Below are positions 1-7,379 of a stretch of 64,000 nt of DNA, in pieces (the first letter of the stretch is position 1; every line of letters begins with the position of its first letter). The notes beneath the pieces are model-generated. The model searched no databases, was not told where the DNA came from, and saw nothing but the letters and a program-made list of their open reading frames with translations. The position numbers were made by a program, and so were the translations under genes. The stretch lies in NCBI RefSeq assembly GCF_029714205.1, contig NZ_CP121648.1, positions 7,169,501 through 7,233,500 on the forward strand, in the 5' to 3' direction. This stretch comes from Methylobacterium sp. CB376 (lineage in GTDB: Bacteria; Pseudomonadota; Alphaproteobacteria; Rhizobiales; Beijerinckiaceae).

Positions 1-2
1 AG

Positions 3-1061
3 TACCTCGCGGGGCTCGGCGTGCCGTTCGTCCGCGTGCCCAACCGCGCCGGCGACAAGGCCGCGCTCTTCGCCACGATCGGCCCGATGCGGGACGGCGG
101 CGTCGTGCTCTCCGGCCACACCGACGTGGTCTCCCCCGCCGGGCAGGACTGGACGAGCGACCCCTTCCGGCTGCGGCTGGCGGAGGGGCGTCTCCACGGC
201 CGCGGCGCCGTCGACATGAAGGGCTTCTGCGCGCTCTGCCTCGGCCTCGTGCCGGAGATGCTCGCCGCCGACCTCGCCCGGCCGATCCACCTGCTCCTCT
301 CCTACGACGAGGAGACCACCTGCCTCGGCGTCGTGGACGCGATCGCCCGGTTCGGCATCGACCTGCCGCGCCCGGGCGCCGTGATCGTCGGCGAGCCGAC
401 CGGGCTCGAAGTGGCGGACGCGCACAAGAGCGTCGCCACCTTCGTGACCACGGTGCTGGGCCACGAGGCCCACTCGTCGAAGCCCGCCCTCGGGGCGAAC
501 GCGGTGATGGCGGCGGCCGAACTCGTGGCCGAGCTCAACCGGATCGCCGACGAGCTCATCGCCCGCGGCGACCCGAGCGGCCGCTTCGATCCGCCCTACT
601 CGACGGTGCATGTGGGGGTGATCGGCGGCGGCACCGTGCGCAACATCCTGCCGGGGCGCTGCACCTTCGAGTGGGAGTTCCGCGGCCTGCCCGACCTCGA
701 CCTCGACGAGGTCCCGCGCCGCTTCGCGGCCGCCGCCGAGACGGTGGCGCGCGAGCGCCTGAACCGCTTCGGCCCCTACGGGCGCATCGAGACGGTGCGG
801 GACGCCTCCGTGCCGGGGCTGTCGCCGGATCCGGGCTCGGCCGCGGAGCGGCTGGGCCTGCGGCTCGCCGGGCGCAACCGCACGATCTCGGTGCCCTACG
901 CCACCGAGGCGGGCCGCTTCCAGCGCGAGGGCCTGCCGACCATCGTCTGCGGCCCGGGCTCGATCGACCAAGCCCACCAGCCCGACGAGTACATCACGGT
1001 CGCGGCCTTCGAGGCGGGCGAGGCCTTCCTGCGCGGCCTCATCCGCGATTGCGCCGCCTGA
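3..1061 (+). CDS. argE: Acetylornithine deacetylase (M20 peptidase family), 5' end outside the window
   Basis: The enzyme removes the acetyl group from N2-acetylornithine in cytosolic arginine synthesis, using a metal-dependent M20 fold. The open frame runs in from the window edge, and the GTG at 21 is internal, so the start is missing. Counting from that GTG, metal-ligand motifs are visible: GHTDVV (His33, Asp35), DMKG (Asp65), the catalytic YDEE (Glu97/98) and GEPTG (Glu125), with a C-terminal DQAHQPDEY histidine motif. The length and the GEPTGL/AHKS pattern fit the proteobacterial ArgE type. A related M20 deacylase such as succinyl-diaminopimelate desuccinylase is less likely. The next gene is convergent. 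Confidence 0.85.
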   Translation, partial: YLAGLGVPFVRVPNRAGDKAALFATIGPMRDGGVVLSGHTDVVSPAGQDWTSDPFRLRLAEGRLHGRGAVDMKGFCALCLGLVPEMLAADLARPIHLLLSYDEETTCLGVVDAIARFGIDLPRPGAVIVGEPTGLEVADAHKSVATFVTTVLGHEAHSSKPALGANAVMAAAELVAELNRIADELIARGDPSGRFDPPYSTVHVGVIGGGTVRNILPGRCTFEWEFRGLPDLDLDEVPRRFAAAAETVARERLNRFGPYGRIETVRDASVPGLSPDPGSAAERLGLRLAGRNRTISVPYATEAGRFQREGLPTIVCGPGSIDQAHQPDEYITVAAFEAGEAFLRGLIRDCAA

Positions 1062-1187
1062 TCCCGACGCTCATGCCCGATGAGCGCCGGTTCCGGGCTC
1101 GGCCCTTCGCCAAGCCGCTGGCTTGCGTCGATGCGTCGAGAGTGTCGGCGGCCCGGGGCCGTGGCCACGGTCCCGCCCGCCGCGCCC

Positions 1188-2486
1188 TCACGCCGCCTCG
1201 GCCTCGGGCGGTCGCGGCGGGCGGGCCGCGCTGACCCGGTTCCGGCCCTCCGCCTTGGCGCGGTAGAGGGCCAGGTCGGCCTCGGCGATCAGCCGGTCGA
1301 GGGCGTCGCGGTCGACCGCTCCGGCGCTCTCGGCGACGCCGATGCTCACCGTGACGATCCCCTCCGGGGCGAGCGGGTGCGGCCGGTCGAGCCCGGCCAC
1401 GGCGGCCCGCGTCGCCTCGGCGGCGCGCAGGAGCTCGCCGGGCGCCGGGTCGGCCAGCAGGGCGACGAATTCCTCGCCGCCGTAGCGCGCCACGAGCGCC
1501 GCCTCCGGCAGGCTCGCCCGGATCGCCGCCGCGACCGCCTCCAGGCAGCGGTCGCCGGCGGCGTGGCCGGCGCTGTCGTTCAGGCGCTTGAACGCGTCGA
1601 TGTCGGCGAGGAGGATGCCGACGGGCCGGCCCCGCCCCGGCTCCCGCCACAGCCCGGCGAAGGCCGCGTCGAAGCCCCGGCGGTTCAGCAGCCCGGTGAG
1701 CGGGTCGGTGTCGGCCTGCACGGCGAGGCGCGCGTTGGCGGCGGCGATCTGCCGGCCCTGGATGGCGCTCTTCAGCCGCAGCAGGAAGGCGTGCTGGAGC
1801 AGGCTGTTGATCGCGTGCCGGGCCACGATCATGCCGTAGGTCACGCAGGCGCAGTAGAGCGTCACCCCGGCGGTCCGCGACCAGGGTTCCGGCCCCGCCA
1901 GCCCGAAGCCGAGGAACATCCCGATCGCCACGACGGCCGCCGCCACCGTCCAGCGCAGCTGGACCGGCACGATCACCAGCCCGGTCGCGATGCCGAACAG
2001 GCCGCAGAGCAGGTAGTCGTGGCTGCCCAGCCGCGTCAGCGGGCCGAGCAGGCCGGCCGTCACCATCATGGCGGCCACCGCGAGAGGCAGGGTCAGCCCC
2101 TCGATCCAGGCCGGCCGCGGGCGCCGCCAGACCCCGATCAGCGCCCCGTAGAGGGTCGGGATGACGAGGCCGCGCATCGCCAGCGACGGGCCGAGCAGGC
2201 CGGGATTGAACAGGATGTCGAGCCCGATCGTGACCAGGCTGATCGTCACCACCCCGGCCAGCCACGCCCGCGCGATGCGGCCGCGGGCCCGCCGCGAACT
2301 CTCGGCGAACAGCCGCGCCAAGCGGCCGCGGAGGATGACGGCGCCCATGCGGCGGCGCAGGGCCTCGTCGGCCTCCTGAAGCAGGAGGCGTTGCTCCTCC
2401 GCGCCGAGCGCGTCGAGGAGCGCGGCCACGCGGTCGGAACGAATTCTCCCGGAGCGCACCATCGCCAGCCGTTCCGCCCCCACCAT
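1188..2486 (-). CDS. Membrane-bound GGDEF diguanylate cyclase
   Basis: Probably makes the second messenger cyclic di-GMP at the inner membrane. The N-terminal ~70 residues are hydrophilic, residues ~75-215 carry about five hydrophobic segments, and a GGDEF domain fills the C-terminal half with its active-site GGEEF at residues ~336-340. No RxxD inhibitory site is visible just before that motif, so product inhibition may be weak or absent. The ATG at 2486 is used here. A TTG at 2504 preceded by a purine-rich stretch is an alternative start, and a later ATG lies at 2462. The gene stands alone, convergent with argE, and its signal is unknown. Confidence 0.8.
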   Translation of the reverse strand: MVGAERLAMVRSGRIRSDRVAALLDALGAEEQRLLLQEADEALRRRMGAVILRGRLARLFAESSRRARGRIARAWLAGVVTISLVTIGLDILFNPGLLGPSLAMRGLVIPTLYGALIGVWRRPRPAWIEGLTLPLAVAAMMVTAGLLGPLTRLGSHDYLLCGLFGIATGLVIVPVQLRWTVAAAVVAIGMFLGFGLAGPEPWSRTAGVTLYCACVTYGMIVARHAINSLLQHAFLLRLKSAIQGRQIAAANARLAVQADTDPLTGLLNRRGFDAAFAGLWREPGRGRPVGILLADIDAFKRLNDSAGHAAGDRCLEAVAAAIRASLPEAALVARYGGEEFVALLADPAPGELLRAAEATRAAVAGLDRPHPLAPEGIVTVSIGVAESAGAVDRDALDRLIAEADLALYRAKAEGRNRVSAARPPRPPEAEAA

Positions 2487-2707
2487 GAGCCCCGCGAGGG
2501 GCAATCCATCCCTCGGCCTGCTCTAAGGGCACGATCGGCCCTCCACCGTTAAGGCAGGATTGATGCGCGCTCGAAATAGTCTGCGGTCCTGAGGTTCTGC
2601 TTCGATAGATTGACCGAGGGTCGGACTGACCGAGCGTGCTGCTCGACGCGACGATGACGCCCGGTCCCTCCCCGGGTGCCGATCGGTCCGGCCGGATCGC
2701 CGCCCGC

Positions 2708-3331
2708 TCAGCCGGCGGGCCGGCGGGCGAGCGCGAGGCCGAGCCCGGCCCCGATCAGGCCGAGGCCGGAGAGGCGGTTGCGCCAGCGCCCGGGCAGGCG
2801 CAGCGCCCCGCGCAACCGCCCCGCGAGGACGGCCCAGAGACTGTCGAGGCCGGCCGCGATGGCCAGGAAGGTGGCGCAGAGGAGCAGGAGCTGGCCCGGG
2901 GCGTCGCCGTCCGGGGTCAGGAATTGCGGCAGGAAGGCCGCGTAGAACAGCAGCGTCTTCGGATTGACCAGCGCGACGAGGAACCCGCGCCCGATCATCG
3001 CGCGGGCGCCGCCGGGGGCGGGGCGGGCCGCCGCGAGGTCGAGGGGCGGCGCGCGCCACGCGCGCAGGCCGAGCCAGACCAGGTAGGCCGCGCCGAGGAG
3101 GCGCAGCCAGCCGAACCAGCCCGCCAGGGCGGCGAGGAGCGTCGTCGCGCCGAGCGCCGTCAGCGCGAGCTGCACCGCCATCGCGGCGCTCGTCCCCGCC
3201 ACCGTGGCGAGGCCGGCCCGCGCGCCGTGCGCGAGGCTGTTCGCCACGATCAGCGCCACGTTCGGCCCCGGGATCAGCACCAGGACGACGCTCGCGGCCA
3301 CGAAGGCGAGGTAGAGGTCGAGGGGCATCAT
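2708..3331 (-). CDS. LysE/RhtB family amino-acid exporter
   Basis: A 207-residue inner-membrane protein of the LysE/RhtB translocator superfamily, which exports amino acids or related small metabolites. The N-terminus carries the family hallmark, a hydrophobic helix followed by IPGPN (residues ~21-25). About six hydrophobic segments follow, and the length matches the family. The start ATGATG gives two adjacent candidate codons; the first is used. It lies downstream of the ribbon-helix-helix/glyoxalase pair on the same strand after a gap of ~130 bases, so joint transcription is possible. The substrate cannot be read from the sequence. Confidence 0.85.
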   Translation of the reverse strand: MMPLDLYLAFVAASVVLVLIPGPNVALIVANSLAHGARAGLATVAGTSAAMAVQLALTALGATTLLAALAGWFGWLRLLGAAYLVWLGLRAWRAPPLDLAAARPAPGGARAMIGRGFLVALVNPKTLLFYAAFLPQFLTPDGDAPGQLLLLCATFLAIAAGLDSLWAVLAGRLRGALRLPGRWRNRLSGLGLIGAGLGLALARRPAG

Positions 3332-3464
3332 CCCCCGCCCCGGCGCTCGCGCCCCGGCCGGACCGCGAAGGCCTCCCGCACCCGCGCCGCACCGTCCATC
3401 GCCGCCTCCGTGCCGCCGCCCGTCATCCGCGCGGGCGGCGCGGCGACGCCCGGGACCGCGCCCC

Positions 3465-3879
3465 TCAGGCGATCAGGCCGCGGTCCAGTTCGAGCACCTT
3501 GATCCGCAGCCCGTCCGGCCCGCGCAGCGTCAGCATACGGCCGAACGCCTCGTCGGCAACGCCCCGGGCGATGCGGTCGGGCGCCCGCAGCCGCAGATGC
3601 GCCTCCAGCCGCTCCAGCGGCTCCGCGCTAGCGAAGTGGCGCTGGCGAAGTGGCGCTGGCGAAGTGCAGCTCGACCGCTCCCGCCCCGGGACCGGGCGGA
3701 TGCGCCAGCAGGCTGAGGAGCGAGCCGCCGAAGCGCACCAGCGCCCAATCCCCGTCCCGGCTGCCATACACCAGGGACCCGCCGAGCCGCTCGTAGAAGC
3801 CGATGGCGGGCGCGAGCTCCGCCACGTGCACCATCGGCGGGACCTGCAGACCGAACCGGTCCGCTGCCCCGTCACCCAT
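3465..3879 (-). pseudogene. Glyoxalase/VOC-fold protein frameshifted by a 14-bp tandem repeat
   Basis: The N-terminal part (3879 down to 3628) reads as a VOC domain, with the strand-helix pattern VHVAELAPAIGFYERLGG and a following DWALVRFGG strand. It then runs off frame and stops. The expected C-terminal half (AHLRLRAPDRI and RGPDGLRIKVLELD, the usual last strands) continues in another frame down to 3465. The break falls exactly in three tandem copies of a 14-bp unit at 3625-3666. Removing two copies (28 bp) would rejoin the frames as VELHFASAEPLERLE. The ATG at 3879 overlaps the end of the upstream regulator by 8 bp, so the two were an operon. It could be a recent pseudogene, a slippage-switched gene or an assembly error. 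Confidence 0.75.
3625..3666. repeat. Three tandem copies of a 14-bp unit
   Basis: Units GCGCTAGCGAAGTG (3625-3638), GCGCTGGCGAAGTG (3639-3652) and the same again (3653-3666). The copies are identical apart from one base. Fourteen is not a multiple of three, so each gain or loss shifts the frame of the glyoxalase-fold gene in which it lies. Confidence 0.95.
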
Positions 3880-4057
3880 CCCGTCCTCCTCGCTGCAAGT
3901 ACGATTCCAGCGCGGCCGCGACGAGGTCCGAGAGGGACATCTGCGCGTCGAGGGCGCGGTACTTGACCCGCCGGACGAGGTCGGGCGGCAGGTACACGTT
4001 GAATTGCTGCTTGGTGCGGCCTTCCGGCGTGCCGCGGCCGTCGTTCCGTCCGCTCAT
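3872..4057 (-). CDS. Ribbon-helix-helix (CopG/Arc-type) DNA-binding protein
   Basis: A 61-residue protein. Residues ~16-55 match a ribbon-helix-helix fold: a basic strand [12 protein letters not shown] followed by two helices ([11 protein letters not shown] and [14 protein letters not shown]). Such proteins dimerise through the strand and bind short palindromes, usually as autorepressors. A perfect 16-bp palindrome sits 8-23 bases upstream of its ATG (4065-4080). Its stop codon lies just inside the start of the glyoxalase-fold gene, so the two genes are translationally coupled. The arrangement resembles an antitoxin-like regulator with a partner, but no toxin family is recognisable in the partner. 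Confidence 0.8.
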   Translation of the reverse strand: MSGRNDGRGTPEGRTKQQFNVYLPPDLVRRVKYRALDAQMSLSDLVAAALESYLQRGGRDG

Positions 4058-4064
4058 CGCAATT

Positions 4065-4080
4065 TGCTAGCATGCTAGCA
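4065..4080. promoter_or_regulatory. Perfect 16-bp palindrome, probable operator of the ribbon-helix-helix protein
   Basis: TGCTAGCATGCTAGCA is its own reverse complement and also consists of two tandem copies of the palindrome TGCTAGCA. That is the kind of paired site recognised by two ribbon-helix-helix dimers. Its place directly upstream of the regulator's start codon suggests autorepression. Confidence 0.65.
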
Positions 4081-4144
4081 CGGGCGGCGCAAGCCGCGGG
4101 GGCGGCGCGCCGCCCCCGCCCGGCCGCCAGGGCTTGGTTCAGGT

Positions 4145-4297
4145 CTTGGCCTCGCCCTTCCGGGCACCGGCCTTGGCTCAGGGCTTGGCCTCGCCCTTCC
4201 GGGCACCGGCCTTGGCTCAGGGCTTGGCCTCGCCCTTCCGGGCACCGGCCTTGGCTCAGGGCTTGGCCTCGCCCTTTCGGGCATCGGCCTTGGCGAG
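4145..4297. repeat. 39-bp tandem duplication of the 3' end of the PRC-barrel gene
   Basis: The block beginning CTTGGCCTCGCCCTT recurs at 4145, 4184, 4223 and 4262, an exact 39-bp period. The copy at 4262 is the gene's own 3' end. The others lie just beyond its stop codon. On the gene's strand every unit reads as AKAGARKGEAKP plus a TGA stop, or nearly so, in the same frame. The tandem array therefore repeats the last 13 codons including the stop. Confidence 0.9.
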
Positions 4298-4768
4298 GTA
4301 GACGTATTCGGGGGCGGCGCGGAGCTGGTCGCGGTCGGTGTCGATCACGGCCTTGAGGGTGGTGTCGTCGACGCGGCTGATCTCGACCGCGCTGCGGGCG
4401 ATCGAGACGTACTTGGTGCCGATGCCCAGGAAGCCGCCGACGCCGACCACGTAGGACTTCACCGAGAGGTCGGGGGCGAGGACGAGGTCGGCGACGGAGC
4501 CGATCGTCTCGTCGGCGCGGTTGCGGATCGACAGGCCGATGAGCTTGGAGGCCACCATCTCGTCCGGCTGCTGGGCCACGAAGGTCGGTCGCAGGGCGTT
4601 GTCGAGGGTGGCCGGGGCGGCGGGCACGGCCGTAGGCTCGCGGGCGGGCGCGGCGGAGGCCGGCGCGGGCGGGGGCTGGTCGGCGGGGGACGGGGTCTTG
4701 GCGTCCTGCGCGGCGGCGCAGAGTGCGCCCGCGACGAGGAGCGCGGCGGCGAGGGCGAGACGAGGCAT
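4256..4768 (-). CDS. Secreted PRC-barrel domain protein
   Basis: A 170-residue exported protein. Residues 1-21 form a signal peptide (MPRLALAAALLVAGALCAAAQ). A Pro/Ala-rich linker follows to about residue 60, then a PRC-barrel-type domain (ASKLIGLSIRNRADETIGSVADLVL, then VGVGGFLGIGTKYVSI) typical of alphaproteobacterial periplasmic PRC-barrel proteins, and a charged tail ending ARKGEAKP. The ATG at 4768 is chosen because it starts the signal peptide; the longer upstream frame lacks any such feature. Its 3' end is tandemly duplicated downstream. The function is unknown. PRC barrels usually mediate small-ligand or protein binding. Confidence 0.75.
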   Translation of the reverse strand: MPRLALAAALLVAGALCAAAQDAKTPSPADQPPPAPASAAPAREPTAVPAAPATLDNALRPTFVAQQPDEMVASKLIGLSIRNRADETIGSVADLVLAPDLSVKSYVVGVGGFLGIGTKYVSIARSAVEISRVDDTTLKAVIDTDRDQLRAAPEYVYLAKADARKGEAKP

Positions 4769-4996
4769 TCGAGGGCTCCGAAACGGGCGGGCCGGCCGGA
4801 TTCGACCGGCAAACGCCTGACAAGCGGGCGACCTTCCGCAAAGTTCCCGAGCGGCCGGCGGCGCCCGGGCGCGGCGGCGCCGGCCGGGCCGCCGCGCCCG
4901 CCGGTCGCGATCCCGCCCTTGAGCCGCGCCTCGCCCGGCCCTATGGACCATCTCCCGCAGTCACCCTCTCAGACTAAAGGCGAAGAAGGTCCCGGC

Positions 4997-7288
4997 ATGA
5001 GCGAGTCCCGTCCCGTCACCCGCCGCGCGCGTCCGACCTTCACCGATCAGGAGGCGCTGCAGTTCCACGCCCAGGGGCGCCCGGGCAAGCTGGAGGTCGT
5101 CGCCACCAAGCCGATGGCGACGCAGCGCGACCTGTCGCTGGCCTACTCGCCCGGCGTCGCCGTGCCGGTCCTCGCCATCGCGGAGGATCCGGCGCTCGCC
5201 TTCGACTACACGGCCAAGGGCAACCTCGTGGCGGTGGTCTCGAACGGCACCGCCATCCTCGGGCTCGGCAACCGCGGGGCGCTCGCCTCGAAGCCGGTCA
5301 TGGAGGGCAAGGCCGTCCTGTTCAAGCGCTTCGCCGACATCGACGCCTTCGACCTCGAGGTCGGGACCGAGGATCCCGAGGCGGTGATCAACTGCGTGCG
5401 CTACCTCGGCCCGACCTTCGGCGGCATCAACCTCGAAGACATCAAGGCCCCCGAGTGCTTCATCATCGAGGAGCGCCTGCGGGAGTTGATGGACATCCCG
5501 GTCTTCCACGACGACCAGCACGGCACCGCGATCATCGCGGCGGCGGGCGTGATCAACGCGCTGCACCTCACCGGCCGCGACATCGGCGAGGCCAAGCTCG
5601 TGGTGAACGGCGCCGGGGCGGCCGGCATCGCCTGCATCGAGCTCCTCAAGGCAATGGGCTTCTCCGACCGCAACGTGATCCTCTGCGACACCAAGGGCGT
5701 GGTCTATGCCGGCCGCACCGAGGGCATGAACCAGTGGAAGTCGGCCCACGCGGTCGAGACCAGCCGGCGCAGCCTCGCGGAGGCGATCGAGGGCGCCGAC
5801 ATCGTGTTCGGCCTCTCGGTCAAGGGCGCCTTCACGCCCGAGATGATCCGCGCGATGGCGGCCCAGCCGATCATCTTCGCGATGGCCAATCCCGACCCCG
5901 AGATCACGGCCGAGGAGGTGGCGCGGGTGCGCGACGATGCCATCATGGCGACCGGGCGCTCCGACTACCCCAACCAGGTCAACAACGTGCTGGGCTTCCC
6001 CTACATCTTCCGGGGTGCCCTCGACGTGCGCGCGACCACGATCAACATGGAGATGAAGATCGCGGCCGCGCAGGCGCTGGCGGCGCTCGCCCGCGAGGAC
6101 GTGCCCGACGAGGTGGCGGCGGCCTATCAGGGCGCGCGGCCGCGCTTCGGGCGCGACTACATCATCCCGGTGCCCTTCGACCCGCGCCTGATCCACACGA
6201 TCCCGCCGGCGGTGGCCAAGGCCGCCATGGACACCGGCGTCGCCCGCAAGCCGATCCCCTCGATGGACGCCTACCGGGCCCAGCTCTCGGCCCGGCGGGA
6301 CCCGGTCGCCGGCACGCTGAACCGCATCTTCGAGCGGGTGCGCAAGTTCCCCAAGCGCGTCGTCTTCGCGGAGGGCGAGGAGGAGGTCGTCATCCGGGCG
6401 GCCATCTCCTTCGTCAACCAGGGGCTCGGCACCGCCATCCTGGTCGGGCGCGAGGAGCGGGTGCTGGCCAAGGCCGAGGCGGCCGGCATCGATCTCGCCG
6501 GGCGCGACCACATCGAGATCCACAACGCCGCGAAATCCGACCGCAACACGGTCTACGCGCAGTTCCTCTACGCGCGCATGCAGCGCAAGGGCATGCTGTT
6601 CCGCGACTGCCAGCGGCTGATCAACCAGGACCGCAACCACTTCGCGGCCTCGATGGTGGCGCTCGGCGACGCCGACGCGATGGTGACCGGCGCCACCCGC
6701 AACTACTCGGTCGCGCTCGACGACGTGCGCCACGTCATCGATCCCAAGCCCGGGCACCGGGTGATCGGCGTCTCGCTCTGCCTCGCGCGCGGGCGCATCG
6801 TGCTCGTCGCCGACACGGCGATCCACGAGATGCCCTCGGCCCAGGAGATCGCCGGGATCGCGATCGAGGCGGCCGGCGTCGCGCGCCGCCTCGGCTACGA
6901 GCCGCGGGTGGCGCTCCTGTCCTTCTCGACCTTCGGCCATCCCAAGGCCGAGCGCGCCGAGAAGGTGCAGGAGGCGGTCAAGATCCTCGACGGCATGCGG
7001 GTCGATTTCGAGTACGACGGCGAGATGGCCGCCGACGTGGCCCTGAACAGGGAGGTGCTGGCGCAGTACCCGTTCAGCCGCCTCAAGCAGCCGGCGAACG
7101 TGCTGGTGATGCCGGCCTTCCACTCCGCCTCGATCTCGACCAAGATGCTGCAGGAGCTCGGCGGCGCGCAGGTGCTCGGCCCGCTGATCGTCGGCCTCGA
7201 CAAGCCGGTGCAGATCGTCTCGCTCGGCGCCACCGACACCGACCTCGTCAACATGGCGGCGCTGGCGGCCTTCAACATCGGGGGCTGA
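4997..7288 (+). CDS. maeB: NADP-dependent malic enzyme with phosphotransacetylase-like C-terminal domain
   Basis: Oxidatively decarboxylates malate to pyruvate in the cytosol. The N-terminal ~430 residues are a malic enzyme: the tyrosine motif SLAYSPGVA, the metal-binding region VFHDDQHGTA and the Rossmann segment VVNGAGAAGIA. The C-terminal ~330 residues (from about RKFPKRVVFAEGEEEVV) resemble phosphate acetyltransferase, a fusion common in proteobacteria in which this half is usually regulatory and not catalytic. At 763 residues the length is normal for MaeB. The ATG at 4997 follows GAAGAAGG and matches family N-termini; the upstream in-frame ATG at 4919 adds non-conserved sequence. In a serine-cycle organism it links C4 acids to pyruvate. 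Confidence 0.92.
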   Translation: MSESRPVTRRARPTFTDQEALQFHAQGRPGKLEVVATKPMATQRDLSLAYSPGVAVPVLAIAEDPALAFDYTAKGNLVAVVSNGTAILGLGNRGALASKPVMEGKAVLFKRFADIDAFDLEVGTEDPEAVINCVRYLGPTFGGINLEDIKAPECFIIEERLRELMDIPVFHDDQHGTAIIAAAGVINALHLTGRDIGEAKLVVNGAGAAGIACIELLKAMGFSDRNVILCDTKGVVYAGRTEGMNQWKSAHAVETSRRSLAEAIEGADIVFGLSVKGAFTPEMIRAMAAQPIIFAMANPDPEITAEEVARVRDDAIMATGRSDYPNQVNNVLGFPYIFRGALDVRATTINMEMKIAAAQALAALAREDVPDEVAAAYQGARPRFGRDYIIPVPFDPRLIHTIPPAVAKAAMDTGVARKPIPSMDAYRAQLSARRDPVAGTLNRIFERVRKFPKRVVFAEGEEEVVIRAAISFVNQGLGTAILVGREERVLAKAEAAGIDLAGRDHIEIHNAAKSDRNTVYAQFLYARMQRKGMLFRDCQRLINQDRNHFAASMVALGDADAMVTGATRNYSVALDDVRHVIDPKPGHRVIGVSLCLARGRIVLVADTAIHEMPSAQEIAGIAIEAAGVARRLGYEPRVALLSFSTFGHPKAERAEKVQEAVKILDGMRVDFEYDGEMAADVALNREVLAQYPFSRLKQPANVLVMPAFHSASISTKMLQELGGAQVLGPLIVGLDKPVQIVSLGATDTDLVNMAALAAFNIGG

Positions 7289-7379
7289 GGACGCCCCGCC
7301 GGAGGCGGCCGTTTCAGGTCGGGACGGCCGCCTCGACCCCGGACTTGCATCCCGCGCGCCGCGCGGCCATGCGGGCCGC

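Noticed and set aside
4145..4297. CRISPR-like or VNTR regulatory array
   Set aside because: The units are exact copies of the gene's own 3' end with no spacers, so simple tandem duplication explains it.
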